In this document: positions 18,530 to 26,475 of the stretch, one piece after another | How the letters are laid out: the number at the start of each line of letters is the position of its first letter | Position numbering within the stretch: position 1 is the first letter of the stretch | Assembly (NCBI RefSeq): GCF_000422585.1 | Contig: NZ_AUGI01000033.1 | Span: 1 to 64,000, forward strand | Direction of reading: 5' to 3' | Source of the DNA: Hugenholtzia roseola DSM 9546 | Lineage (GTDB): Bacteria > Bacteroidota > Bacteroidia > Cytophagales > Bernardetiaceae | Length of the DNA stretch: 64,000 nucleotides | Translations under genes and position numbers: made by a program | Notes under the pieces: generated by a model | The model's database searches: none | What the model was told of the DNA's origin: nothing | Seen by the model: only the letters and a program-made list of their open reading frames with translations

Positions 18530-18826
18530 TCATTTGTTTGTCTGCTCTAAAAATTCATTAAATTCTTTAAAGAAGTTCTTTAAGGCATCTGCTTCATCTT
18601 GTGAATAAAATAAAATAATGTCACTCCAAGAGTGATTTGTTCTTATTTTATATTTTTTTACAATCCAATCTTGAAAATGTGATATAAAATTTATGTCATT
18701 TATGTTAGATGCGTCCCTAAGATACCAACCATCAAGAAAAGATTTCAAGCAACTAATATAATTTTTACTTATATACATTGCGGGTCTTCTCTCTATATTT
18801 TTTATTAACTCTACTATTGATGTCAT
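18530..18826 (-). CDS. Small orphan protein, possible immunity-type gene (cassette 1)
   Basis: A 98-residue soluble protein, AT-rich compared with the neighbours. Visible features are IERRPAMYI near the N-terminus, a central helix-like LKSFLDGWYL, and a C-terminal WSDIILFYSQDEADALKNFF. From memory this pattern resembles small hypothetical proteins often seen in polymorphic-toxin immunity clusters, but I cannot confirm it; no toxin gene is visible nearby. It is preceded by a full copy of a ~250-bp repeat with promoter and leader hairpins, and its stop lies just inside a short conserved 3' motif shared with the next cassette gene. Confidence 0.65.
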   Translation of the reverse strand: MTSIVELIKNIERRPAMYISKNYISCLKSFLDGWYLRDASNINDINFISHFQDWIVKKYKIRTNHSWSDIILFYSQDEADALKNFFKEFNEFLEQTNK

Positions 18827-19072
18827 AGTTTAAAAATCGGTAACGTTTAGGTTGTGCTTTCTTCTCCTACGCCGTTGTTGGTGTCCCCCACCAATGACTG
18901 AACCCTACACCCTATAAGGGGAAACCTTAGACTTGCGTTGTAAGATACTGCAAAAATAGAAAAAAACAAATACAAAATGCTGTTTTTTTAGGTGCTTTAA
19001 TAGCAGCAGCCTCGCAAAGCTAAGATTTAGTTTTATTTTTTGGTAGTCGGAAGATTCAGCCGAACGGGGAGA
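18827..19072 (-). repeat. Cassette repeat unit 1 (promoter + structured leader)
   Basis: Read on the minus strand, the unit begins with TCTCCCCGTTCGGCTGAATC right after the stop of the 128-residue gene, continues through GCTTTGCGAGGCTGCTGCTAT, then a -7 element TATTTTTG (18951-18958), GTATCTTACAACGCAAG, the hairpin TTGGTG...CACCAA (18867-18903), and ends at the next start codon. It aligns along its length with unit 2 at 19460-19720. Confidence 0.75.
18951..18958 (-). promoter_or_regulatory. -7 promoter element of cassette 1
   Basis: TATTTTTG on the minus strand fits TAnnTTTG; a run of T with TTTTG lies upstream. The start codon of the 98-residue gene is about 118 bases downstream, giving a long leader containing conserved hairpins. 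Confidence 0.5.
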
Positions 19073-19459
19073 CTACTCCGAACAAGGGAATGTTTCTGCA
19101 ATACTTCTCTCTATTTCAGTATTTTTTGCATATATTTCAAAAAAAATAGCATCTAAACACTCAAAATAGAACTCATACTCTGAGTTATTATTACTAAAAA
19201 CAACTCCATAAAAGTTAAATACCTGAGCAGATTCTGTTATTGCTGTTATTATTTCTTCATAGTCAGTTTCAGTTAAAAAGTTTTTTTTGGCACTATATTT
19301 TTTATTTATATAGTTATAGTTTATATTTGTTTCTTCTTTTCCTATTAGCTCTAAATCTAATATAACAAACAAGTTTTTAAACTCTTTTTTTACAAGTTTT
19401 AAAACAAACAAAGTTATGTTTTTTTGTTTATTTATATCTTTTGTTTTTATTTGTATCAT
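19073..19459 (-). CDS. Small orphan protein of unknown function (cassette 2)
   Basis: A 128-residue Lys/Asn/Glu/Ile-rich soluble protein encoded by strongly AT-rich DNA, unlike the housekeeping genes around it. No domain is recognised; the C-terminal half (YEFYFECLDAIFFEIYAKN) is aromatic and acidic. It has the same orientation as the 98-residue gene and lies between two copies of the ~250-bp repeat. The stop codon TAG falls at the first bases of repeat unit 1. The arrangement suggests an acquired or exchangeable cassette; a function in immunity or competition is only a guess. Confidence 0.6.
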   Translation of the reverse strand: MIQIKTKDINKQKNITLFVLKLVKKEFKNLFVILDLELIGKEETNINYNYINKKYSAKKNFLTETDYEEIITAITESAQVFNFYGVVFSNNNSEYEFYFECLDAIFFEIYAKNTEIERSIAETFPCSE

Positions 19460-19720
19460 TTTGTATTTAAAGGTTTAGCATCTCCCCCTGCTACGCCGTT
19501 GTTGGTGTCCCCAATGACTGAACGCTACGCCCTATAAGGGCAAATCTTTGATTTGCGTTGTAAGATACCGCAAAAATAACAAAAAACAAATACAAAATAC
19601 TGTTTTTTAGATGTTTTGATAGCAGCAGCCTCGCAAAGCTAAGATTTGCTGGATTGATAAGTCTTAGTCGGAGATTAAGCCTAACTTTTAGTTTATTTTT
19701 TGGTTATGGGAATACTACGA
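19460..19720 (-). repeat. Cassette repeat unit 2 (promoter + structured leader)
   Basis: On the minus strand it holds, in the same order as unit 1, CTTAGCTTTGCGAGGCTGCTGC, -7 element TATTTTTG (19571-19578), GTATCTTACAACGCAAATC, the 7-bp hairpin GCAAATC-AAA-GATTTGC, a CCCTTATAGGG palindrome, and GTTCAGTCATTGGGGACACC (19491-19523, lacking three bases of the hairpin arm). The rest of 19460-19810 holds only the promoter of the Rpn gene. Confidence 0.75.
19571..19578 (-). promoter_or_regulatory. -7 promoter element of cassette 2
   Basis: TATTTTTG on the minus strand, identical to the element in unit 1 and at 7514. Start codon of the 128-residue gene lies about 110 bases downstream. Confidence 0.5.
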
Positions 19721-19752
19721 ACAACGAGAGGATACAAAAAGGTATAGAAAAA

Positions 19753-19783
19753 TTTGGTAGTATCCAAAAAAATCGTATCTTCA
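19753..19783 (+). promoter_or_regulatory. Bacteroidota-type promoter of the Rpn gene
   Basis: TTTG (19753-19756), a 19-base spacer, then TATCTTCA (19776-19783), six of the fixed-and-free positions agreeing with TAnnTTTG. The start codon follows 27 bases later. Confidence 0.5.
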
Positions 19784-19810
19784 CAGCCTAATTAGCGCAT
19801 AAAATCTTTT

Positions 19811-20683
19811 ATGGAAGACGAAAAACCTAATCCAAAAGAACAAAACCTTTACGACAAAATTTTAAAGGAAAATATCTTGGCGTATGTCTTACAATTTTCG
19901 GAAAGACAGTTAGGTTTTCACATCAAAAAACACGCTTTATTAAAAGATAAACTACAAACTACCTTAGAACGAGAAGCCGACTTTTTAGTCCTTATCACCA
20001 CCCAAGACGAAAAAGAATTTATCCTACAATTAGAATTTCAAGCGAAAGACGAGCCGAATATGATACTTCGTATGCAAGAGTATCATGCCATTTTACAAAA
20101 AAAATATCAAAAACCTATTGTTCAAATCGTTTATTACTTAGGCGAAACACCCAGTAATATGCGCTCTGTCCTTGCGCCTTCGGAAATTTTTACAGGCTTT
20201 CAACTAAAATCTTTTAGAGATTATTCCTACAAAGAATTTATCGAATCTAAAAATGCCGAAGAGGTTATCATGGCAGTTTTGGCGGATTTCGAAAAGGAAA
20301 AACAAGAGGAAGTCGTTGGTAAAATTTTGTTTCGTCTTTCGCAACTAAAAACCGATATTACTGCGTTAAATAAGTATGTCAAGCAGTTGCTTGTTTTAGC
20401 GCGTCTGCGCAATAAACTTCCAAAAATCATTCAAAACCAATTAGGCAATATGGGAACGATAGGATACGACATCGAAAAAGATGACTTTTATTTGCAAGGT
20501 TTAGAAAAAGGCTTGCAAAAAGGTATAGAGAAAGGCAAACTTGAAGGAAAGGTCGAAGGAAAGCTCGAAGCTCGCCATGAATTGGCAATCTCTTGTTTAA
20601 AAAAAGGGCTTTCTATAGAAATGACCGCAGAACTCACAAAACTATCCATCGAGGAAATTCGCAAATTGAGTGAGGAGTTGTAA
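19811..20683 (+). CDS. Rpn family recombination-promoting nuclease / PD-(D/E)XK transposase-like protein
   Basis: 290 residues with the Rpn/PDDEXK layout: an Asp at 57 (EADFLVLI) followed after about 18 residues by E75-F-Q77 (LQLEFQAKDEP), the probable nuclease core. After it come RMQEYHAILQKKYQKPIVQIVYY, typical of the family, and a C-terminal tail of EGK repeats (GIEKGKLEGKVEGKLE) followed by a helical LSIEEIRKLSEEL motif. Such genes occur in many copies in cyanobacteria and Bacteroidota and are linked to RecA-independent gene transfer or to phage defence. It stands alone, next to the cassette-like units and a recombinant copy of their repeat. Confidence 0.8.
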   Translation: MEDEKPNPKEQNLYDKILKENILAYVLQFSERQLGFHIKKHALLKDKLQTTLEREADFLVLITTQDEKEFILQLEFQAKDEPNMILRMQEYHAILQKKYQKPIVQIVYYLGETPSNMRSVLAPSEIFTGFQLKSFRDYSYKEFIESKNAEEVIMAVLADFEKEKQEEVVGKILFRLSQLKTDITALNKYVKQLLVLARLRNKLPKIIQNQLGNMGTIGYDIEKDDFYLQGLEKGLQKGIEKGKLEGKVEGKLEARHELAISCLKKGLSIEMTAELTKLSIEEIRKLSEEL

Positions 20684-20749
20684 CGCTGTTAGTGGTATTC
20701 GGCTGTTATTTGTGCAGGATAGTCAGCAGAAAAGGCGACATATCCTATA

Positions 20750-20868
20750 TTATTGCTTCAAAAGTAGCATTTTTTGCTATTTTTGCAGTATCTTACAGTG
20801 CAAATCTAAGATTTGCCCTACTGATAGGTCGGAGTCGGAAAATACGCCCAACGGGGTTAATAGAAGAT
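20750..20868 (+). repeat. Recombinant copy of the cassette repeat
   Basis: On the plus strand: -7 element TATTTTTG (20779-20786), GTATCTTACAG, the hairpin GCAAATC-TAA-GATTTGC, then directly CTGATAGGTCGGAGTCGGA and CGCCCAACGGGG. The first half matches the leader strand of the cassette units; the second half matches the opposite strand of the distal end (compare 19650-19690). No gene follows on the plus strand. Confidence 0.6.
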
Positions 20869-20872
20869 GATT

Positions 20873-21541
20873 TTACCTTCTTTTTTGCACCTGCACCGAA
20901 AAAAGCAGGTCTATAAAACGCTGTTGATGTGTTAGGGTTCTGATAATTTCTACCACCACAAAAAGCGCGAAAACCAACAATAAAACCGCAAAACCGCTTC
21001 CCTGCATTTTTATCAAAAAATAAGGCACAGACCAAATTCCATTTCTTAGCAGACTTAGGAAAATGAGGCGACCACGTTTGAGATACCGCCCCCCTTGCCT
21101 TTCAAGACGTAAGCCAAATAGGATTTTGCCTATGCTGCCTCTATGTATGGCATCTTTAAAAAGCCAATAAAAACCTGCCAGAGGATACCATTTGTACCAA
21201 AAAAGGGCAGCCGTAATGGTGGTATCTAATAAAAATGCCAAAAATCGCATCAAACCCAAAGTAAAGATTTTACTTTCTGCCTTCGTTTCGGTTTGTCTTT
21301 GCTTTTTTAGGTGCAAAGTAGGTAAAGTAGAAGGAATTTTAGGCAAAGTCTGACTCTGCCCACAATGTCTTGCGCCCATATAAACCCAACTCTCGGTCAG
21401 GAACGCCGACCCGCAGGCTTTGCACAAAACAACCCTATCGCCTGCCGAAATGACATCGCCTGTAATGGGGTCTATCCGTGCTTGTGCCAAAAAATGCTGA
21501 TGCAAATGTGCGCTAAGTTGGTGCTGATGAAACATAGGCAA
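20873..21541 (-). CDS. RDD family membrane protein with N-terminal Cys/His site
   Basis: 222 residues. The C-terminal half is an RDD domain: RFLAFLLDTTIT at the first helix, then YWLFKDAIHRGSIGKILFGLRL, the family's conserved loop, and further hydrophobic helices (SVPYFLI, GFAVLLLVFALFVVVEII). The N-terminal 100 residues are soluble and carry C40-x2-C43 and H59-C60 (VLCKACGS...ARHCGQS), a probable metal-binding knuckle. RDD proteins are inner-membrane proteins, some linked to ion or proton exchange; the role here is unknown. A second Met at residue 3 is an equally possible start. The gene is followed by the recombinant repeat copy. Confidence 0.75.
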   Translation of the reverse strand: MPMFHQHQLSAHLHQHFLAQARIDPITGDVISAGDRVVLCKACGSAFLTESWVYMGARHCGQSQTLPKIPSTLPTLHLKKQRQTETKAESKIFTLGLMRFLAFLLDTTITAALFWYKWYPLAGFYWLFKDAIHRGSIGKILFGLRLERQGGRYLKRGRLIFLSLLRNGIWSVPYFLIKMQGSGFAVLLLVFALFVVVEIIRTLTHQQRFIDLLFSVQVQKRR

Positions 21542-21723
21542 GATTTTAATAAGGGCAAATTCGCTTTTTTTACGAAAAAATCAAACTGCTTTTTACCTTC
21601 ATTCAAACGAAAAATAAGGCATAAAGTTGGGATTTCGCCTGCCTTAAAAAAATTAGACTCAAAAATTAGAGCAAGCCCCGAAAGAAAGTAAATTTTCGGT
21701 GAGGCTTTGTGCCAAACTTTATG

Positions 21724-22641
21724 TTAGACTTCGTGTAAAACTTCAAAAGTTTGCCCCTCTATTGCCATCTCCGTCGTGGGGAAGACCGCCTGCGCCTCGA
21801 CCAAAAGACGGTCTAAGTTGTGATAACGCGAAGAATAATGCCCCAATAGTAACTTTCCTACCTGCGCCTCCTTCGCAAGTAAAGCCGCTTGAAAGGCAGT
21901 AGTGTGCATCGTTTCCTGTGCGCGTGTCAGATATTCCTGCGTAAAGGTAGCCTCGTGATAGAGCAAATCTACGTTTTTCAGTTCGGGTAATAAATTTATA
22001 TCAAAAATAGTATCCGAACAATAGGCATAGGTTCTCAATTTTTTAAGCGGCTCGGTAAATTCAGTAAAAGCTCTTGTTTTGCCCTCAAAGACAATATCCT
22101 CTCCTCTTTTGAGTGCCAATTTTTGTGGAATGGAAAGAGCCGCTAAGGGTGCATCTTTTTTAAGAGAAAAGCCGCGCCTTTTTTCTTCGAAGCGAAAACC
22201 TGCACAAGGAATACGGTGGCGCAGGGGAAAGGTATAAACTTTTATCAAGTCGTCCTCTACCAATAGCTCTGGAACTTCGGTGTTGGTAGCCTTAAAGATG
22301 AGTTCGAAGGTCAGATAAAGTCCGCCACTTTTTTGGTGCGCCGCCAAAATATCCGCCATGCCAATGGGCGCGTAGAGGTAGAGTGGCTTTTTTCTGCCTT
22401 GCAAGCTCATTGTACCCAAAAGCCCTATCAGACCCAAGTAATGGTCGCCATGTAAGTGGCTAATAAAAATGCTGTGTAGGCGTGCGAGTTTGATGCCAAA
22501 ATGGGCTGCCTGCATCTGCGCTCCTTCGCCACAATCAATCATATAATAACGGTGATTGACATTTAGAATCTGACAAGTGGGAAAGCGTCCCAAAGCAGGG
22601 AGGGCAGCATTTGCACCCAAGATAGTAACTTCGAAAGTCAA
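21724..22641 (-). CDS. rnz: Ribonuclease Z
   Basis: Zinc-dependent tRNA 3'-processing endonuclease, cytoplasmic. The 305-residue length is that of short-form RNase Z. The metal site HxHxDH is SHLHGDHYLGL (His62, His64, Asp66, His67), preceded by YMIDCGEGAQMQ, another family signature. Later elements are PLRHRIPCAGFRFEEKRRGF, the Asp-containing YCSDTIFD, the His-rich HEATF and LLGHYSSRYH. The start MTFEVTILGANAALPALGRFPT is the expected N-terminus. It runs divergently from nothing nearby and is followed on the same strand, 75 bases upstream in the genome, by the ctaB gene. Confidence 0.96.
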   Translation of the reverse strand: MTFEVTILGANAALPALGRFPTCQILNVNHRYYMIDCGEGAQMQAAHFGIKLARLHSIFISHLHGDHYLGLIGLLGTMSLQGRKKPLYLYAPIGMADILAAHQKSGGLYLTFELIFKATNTEVPELLVEDDLIKVYTFPLRHRIPCAGFRFEEKRRGFSLKKDAPLAALSIPQKLALKRGEDIVFEGKTRAFTEFTEPLKKLRTYAYCSDTIFDINLLPELKNVDLLYHEATFTQEYLTRAQETMHTTAFQAALLAKEAQVGKLLLGHYSSRYHNLDRLLVEAQAVFPTTEMAIEGQTFEVLHEV

Positions 22642-22716
22642 GAGAAATAGAATTTTAGAAAGAAAAATTTAGCAAACTTCTGCGATTTTTTTATTGCATT
22701 GCGGTCTTTTCTTTTT

Positions 22717-23616
22717 TTAGATAAGTCTATCAAAATAGTAAGCCATCTGCACCACAGGCAGGTATAGAAAGGAGGCAAACATCAGTTTGAGGGCGGCTTT
22801 GCGCTCCCCTGTGCGAATAAGTTCGAGGGCAGGAAGCATAAAAAGCAGTGCCATCACCGTCGCGATAATAGCCGAAACAATGCCTGAAAGTCCAAAGTAC
22901 CAAGGCATAAGTCCGATAGGGACAAGGAAAAGGTTGTAAGTAAGAATGTGCAGTGCCGTAGCAGGGCTTTTCCCCGATTTGGGGAGCATCTTCATGCCTG
23001 CTTTGGTGTAGTCTTCGTCGCCGAGCCAAGCGATAGCCCAAAAGTGTGGAAATTGCCAAATAAACTGTACGGCAAAAATAAGCAAGGCGTAATGGTGCAA
23101 TTCACCCCTTGCCGCAACCCAGCCAATGAGCGGTGGCAGCGCACCGGGAAAAGCCCCGACAAAGACGGCTACGGTGGAAATCTGTTTGAGCGGGGTATAG
23201 ACAAAGGCGTAGAGAATCAGGGAAAAAAGTGTCAGGGCAGCCGTTAGCGGATTGACAAAAATAAAGAGTAGTGCCGAGCCGACAATCATCATCAGCACCG
23301 TCAGAATAAGGGCTTCTTCCATGCTTATCTTGCCCATTGGTAGGGGACGACCTTCGGTGCGCTTCATTACCTTATCCAAGCGAACCTCTATCATCTGGTT
23401 GATAATATTGGCAGCGGCAGTAATCATAAAGCTCCCCAAAGTAAAAATCAAGACCTTTTTCCAATCTGTCTGCAAAGCAGTTTCGGCAATGAAATAGCCA
23501 AAAAGCCCTGAAAAAACCACAAATGCAGAGAGGCGGAATTTGAGCAGCGCGAAGAAATGCGCTATTTTAGAGTCGTTTTGTACCAAAACCGAAGTGGGCA
23601 TAGTAAGGAAAAACAA
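22717..23616 (-). CDS. ctaB: Protoheme IX farnesyltransferase (heme O synthase)
   Basis: UbiA-family prenyltransferase that attaches farnesyl to heme B to make heme O for cytochrome oxidase, in the inner membrane. About 299 residues with nine hydrophobic helices. The prenyl-diphosphate-binding motif NIINQMIEVRLDKVMKRTEGRPLP is present, and the second Asp-rich site is replaced by the family form YTPLKQISTVAVFVGAFPGALPPLIGW, with WAIAWLGDEDYTKAGMKMLP. The start at 23616 gives MFFLTMPTSV; a Met six residues in (23601) is as likely. Other heme A or oxidase genes are not seen here. Confidence 0.93.
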   Translation of the reverse strand: MFFLTMPTSVLVQNDSKIAHFFALLKFRLSAFVVFSGLFGYFIAETALQTDWKKVLIFTLGSFMITAAANIINQMIEVRLDKVMKRTEGRPLPMGKISMEEALILTVLMMIVGSALLFIFVNPLTAALTLFSLILYAFVYTPLKQISTVAVFVGAFPGALPPLIGWVAARGELHHYALLIFAVQFIWQFPHFWAIAWLGDEDYTKAGMKMLPKSGKSPATALHILTYNLFLVPIGLMPWYFGLSGIVSAIIATVMALLFMLPALELIRTGERKAALKLMFASFLYLPVVQMAYYFDRLI

Positions 23617-23646
23617 AGAGTGAAGAAAGGATAGACTCCCTATAGG

Positions 23647-23685
23647 GTGCGCTCTGATTGAAGTGCGCCCTTATTTAAAGTGCGC
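23647..23685. promoter_or_regulatory. Three evenly spaced GTGCGC sites
   Basis: GTGCGC occurs at 23647-23652, 23663-23668 and 23680-23685, spaced 16 and 17 bases apart, in the 371-base divergent region between ctaB and hisH. The spacing near one and a half helical turns could suit a repressor array, but no regulator is identified. The rest of the region contains no other clear element. Confidence 0.3.
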
Positions 23686-23987
23686 TTTTGTTTTGGTTAG
23701 TCCTTTCTTTTTCACAAAAAAAGGCTTTTCTAACCCATAAAGAAGCACATTTTAGAGCCACACCGAGAGTAGCCAAGTTGTCATTGCAACGGCAAAGGTA
23801 GTGCTTTTGTTTAAGATTTGCAAGCGCGGAAAGGCTTTCCGACAAAGGGCAGAAGGCTACACAAATGTTTTTATTTTGTGTTCGATGTGGCTATTTTTTT
23901 CGCTTTTTTCGCCCTTATTTGGCAGTTCTCTTTTACCTTTGCCATGCTTTTGCCCACGTTGGGATAGGTAGCTTAATATCAGCTTTT

Positions 23988-24584
23988 ATGACAAAACAAA
24001 ATATCGTCATCATAGATTACAAGGCAGGAAATATTCAGTCTTTGCGCTTTGCCTTAGCGCGTTTGGGCGTAGAAGCAACACTTTCGGCACAGGCAGAAGT
24101 GCTTGAAGCGGCAGATAAGATTATTTTTCCCGGGGTAGGACACGCGCAGGCAGCCATGCAAGCTCTCCATGCGGCAGGTTTGGATACGCTCTTGCCTACA
24201 CTAAAAAAGCCGCTTTTGGGCATCTGTTTGGGCATGCAGCTGCTTTGTAGCCACTCCGAAGAAGGGCAGACTCCCGCCTTAGCCATTTTTCCGACACAGG
24301 TAAAAAGGTTTCCTTCGGATAGCTCTGAAAAAGTGCCGCACATGGGTTGGAATCAGGTGCAAAACCTCGAAGGCGATTTATTTCGCCATATCGCACCCGA
24401 AACAAATTTCTACTTTGTGCATAGCTACTACGTGCCTTTGAGCAGTCATACGATTGCGCGTTGTGAGTATGGATTGTCTTTTTCTGCCGCCATTCAAAAA
24501 GACAACTTCTTTGCTGTGCAGTTTCACCCCGAAAAAAGTGGAGCAGCAGGCGAAAAACTACTGCAAAACTTCCTAAGTTTGTAA
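23988..24584 (+). CDS. hisH: Imidazole glycerol phosphate synthase glutaminase subunit HisH
   Basis: Glutamine amidotransferase subunit that supplies ammonia to HisF in histidine biosynthesis. From the Met at 23988 (MTKQNIVIIDYKAGNIQSLRFAL) it has 198 residues, normal for HisH; the longer frame opening at 23865 would add an unrelated hydrophobic leader. The nucleophile elbow is LGICLGMQLLC, and the catalytic His-Glu pair is in FHPEKSG. The oxyanion strand PGVGHAQAAM is also present. Other his genes, including hisF, are absent from its neighbourhood, so the pathway genes are scattered or hisH is a duplicate. Confidence 0.93.
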   Translation: MTKQNIVIIDYKAGNIQSLRFALARLGVEATLSAQAEVLEAADKIIFPGVGHAQAAMQALHAAGLDTLLPTLKKPLLGICLGMQLLCSHSEEGQTPALAIFPTQVKRFPSDSSEKVPHMGWNQVQNLEGDLFRHIAPETNFYFVHSYYVPLSSHTIARCEYGLSFSAAIQKDNFFAVQFHPEKSGAAGEKLLQNFLSL

Positions 24585-24629
24585 TTTTATTTGTGCCAAT
24601 ATCATCTCTAAAAAATTAACGCTGCCGCC

Positions 24630-25532
24630 ATGTCTAATCTTGTCTTGCTTTTGCTATGTCTGGGCGCAGGTCTGATATTTGCACGTCTGCCCGCCTTTCC
24701 CAAAGAGGCGCACAAGGGCATCAATGCTTTTCTCATTTGGGTTTCGCTACCTGCCATTTCGCTGCTCTACATTCCCAAATTGGAATGGAGTTGGGCAATG
24801 CTTTTCCCTGCCCTGATGCCTTGGCTGATTTTACTTTTAGCCATTCCGTTTTTTGTTTTTTTGGGCAAACTATTCTCTTGGCAGCGCAGTACGGTAGGGG
24901 CTTTAATTTTGGTGGGCGGACTTTCTAATACTTCCTTTGTTGGTTTTCCTTTGTTAGAATACTTGTATGAAAGCAAGGATATTTTGCGTTATGCCGTCCT
25001 TGCCGACCAGCCCGGTTCCTTTCTTGCCGTTTCCATCTTGGGAATTTCCATTGCCGCCACTTTTGCTTCGGGCAAACCCAATTTGCCTCTGATTCTGAAA
25101 AAATTAGTCATCTTTCCGCCTTTTATCGGCTTTATCCTCGCACTACTCATTACACCTTTTGGGGGGCTGCCCGAAATTTTGGAAGGCACGATGCAAAGAT
25201 TGGGCGATACACTTTCGCCCTTAGCTCTTTTTGCAGTGGGCTTGCAAATCAAATTTAAGCGCGAGGGCTTGCGCAAATCCGCTCTTTTTTGGGCTTTGAG
25301 TTACAAACTCTTTTTAGCTCCACTTGCCATTTGGGTACTCTACGCGCTTGTTTTTGGTTTGAAGGGGGTACTGCTCGAAGTATCGGTATTGGAGGCAGGC
25401 ATGGCATCGATGGTTACGGCGGCTTTGGTAGCAAGTGAGTATGATTTAGACCCTAATTTAGCCAACTTGCAAGTAGCCGTTTCTATCCCCATTTCGCTGA
25501 TAACGGTCTATGCTTGGTGGTATTTTTTGTGA
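24630..25532 (+). CDS. AEC family transporter (auxin efflux carrier-like permease)
   Basis: Inner-membrane permease of 300 residues with ten hydrophobic segments, the AEC/YfdV fold of two five-helix halves. Family features include the first helix LIFARLPAFPKEAHKGINAFLIWVSLPA, the GLSNTSFVGFPLLEYLY segment, and the C-terminal EAGMASMVTAALVASEYDLDPNLA. The substrate cannot be inferred; characterised members export auxin-like or dicarboxylate compounds. It follows hisH after 45 bases on the same strand, so the two may be cotranscribed. Confidence 0.88.
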   Translation: MSNLVLLLLCLGAGLIFARLPAFPKEAHKGINAFLIWVSLPAISLLYIPKLEWSWAMLFPALMPWLILLLAIPFFVFLGKLFSWQRSTVGALILVGGLSNTSFVGFPLLEYLYESKDILRYAVLADQPGSFLAVSILGISIAATFASGKPNLPLILKKLVIFPPFIGFILALLITPFGGLPEILEGTMQRLGDTLSPLALFAVGLQIKFKREGLRKSALFWALSYKLFLAPLAIWVLYALVFGLKGVLLEVSVLEAGMASMVTAALVASEYDLDPNLANLQVAVSIPISLITVYAWWYFL

Positions 25533-25598
25533 TGGTTTTTATTTTTTAGTTTTTATATTTATATCATACAAAAACTTTCATCTTTTCCTTCTTATTTC

Positions 25599-25623
25599 GG
25601 ACAAGGCTATGCCTTATCCCTAC
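25599..25623. repeat. GGACAAGGC palindrome repeat between two convergent genes
   Basis: GGACAAGGC-TAT-GCCTTATCCCTAC, a diverged copy of the palindrome found inside the MITEs (arms GGACAAGGCA / TGCCTTGTCC). It lies between the AEC gene and the convergent DUF1275 gene and may act as a terminator for either. Confidence 0.5.
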
Positions 25624-25677
25624 ATTGGCGCATATTGTTCAGACCTTAGCCCTGCTCAAAAAATAGAGAGAAAGGCA

Positions 25678-26475
25678 CTACTCTACTTCGGTTTCCCATT
25701 TCCTTTCGGTCTTTTTTGGGGTGAGCGTTTTAACTATTTTGGTGGCTTTCTTAGTTTTGTGTGGCTGATAAGTTACAATATCATACAAAAGTGCAACCAA
25801 TAGCGTGAGCAGTGGAAAGATAAAGGCAAAAAAGAGGTAGGAGGCAAAAAGAAAGCCGCCTATCATGCCGCCGAGAAAAAAGCTACCTGCAATCGTGAGC
25901 AGGAGGGCTAACTTTCGCCTGACCGCCAAATTTTCCTTTGCGCCCCCTTGATTGAAAAGCAATTTGGCGAAATTAACGCCTAAGTCTGTGAAAAGCCCCG
26001 TTAGGTGTGTGGTGCGAATCACTGACCCCGAAACAATGGTAATAAGGGCATTTTGTAGCCCCATCGCAAAAAGCAGGCTACCTGCCAAAAGTTGTATCAT
26101 CATTTCGCTATAATCAAAATAATGATGCCCCAAAATAGCCACGCCTGCCAATAAGCCCATCTCCAAAATCAGGGGAACACTGTGCGCAAAACGCGCCTGT
26201 GTGGGGTGATTGTGGAAAAATTGTACCCAAAGGCTCGAAACAAATGCCCCCAAAAGAAACAAAAACATCCAGAGCATCTTCATATAGGCAGCGTTCCAAT
26301 TATAGGCTACTAAATCGTTTGCCAAAAGCGCGACATGCCCCGTAACGTTGGTAGTGAGGACATCGAAGGCAAAAAAACCTGCTGAATTGACCGCACCCGC
26401 CGAAATGGAGAGAATGGAAGCCAATTTGAGGTCGTGAAAGAAACGTCTGCGACTGTCTTGGGTGCGAAAAAGCAT
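25678..26475 (-). CDS. DUF1275 (YoaK-like) membrane protein
   Basis: 265 residues with about six hydrophobic helices. Family signatures are the N-terminal SISAGAVNSAGFFAFDVLTTNVTGH and the second repeat LQNALITIVSGSVIRTTHLTGLFTDLG. DUF1275 proteins are inner-membrane proteins of unknown function. The C-terminus is a basic soluble tail (PHKTKKATKIVKTLTPKKTERKW). No operon partner is visible; the next gene on the other side is divergent. Confidence 0.9.
   Translation of the reverse strand: MLFRTQDSRRRFFHDLKLASILSISAGAVNSAGFFAFDVLTTNVTGHVALLANDLVAYNWNAAYMKMLWMFLFLLGAFVSSLWVQFFHNHPTQARFAHSVPLILEMGLLAGVAILGHHYFDYSEMMIQLLAGSLLFAMGLQNALITIVSGSVIRTTHLTGLFTDLGVNFAKLLFNQGGAKENLAVRRKLALLLTIAGSFFLGGMIGGFLFASYLFFAFIFPLLTLLVALLYDIVTYQPHKTKKATKIVKTLTPKKTERKWETEVE

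Noticed and set aside
18530-19459. CRISPR-like array in the repeat-rich stretch
   Set aside because: Repeats are ~250 bp and separated by coding sequence of hundreds of bases; no short regular repeats or cas genes are seen.
23617-23987. Riboswitch or tRNA in the ctaB-hisH divergent region
   Set aside because: Only short GTGCGC repeats and a GGAAAGGCTTTCC-like palindrome were seen; no conserved aptamer segments or cloverleaf.
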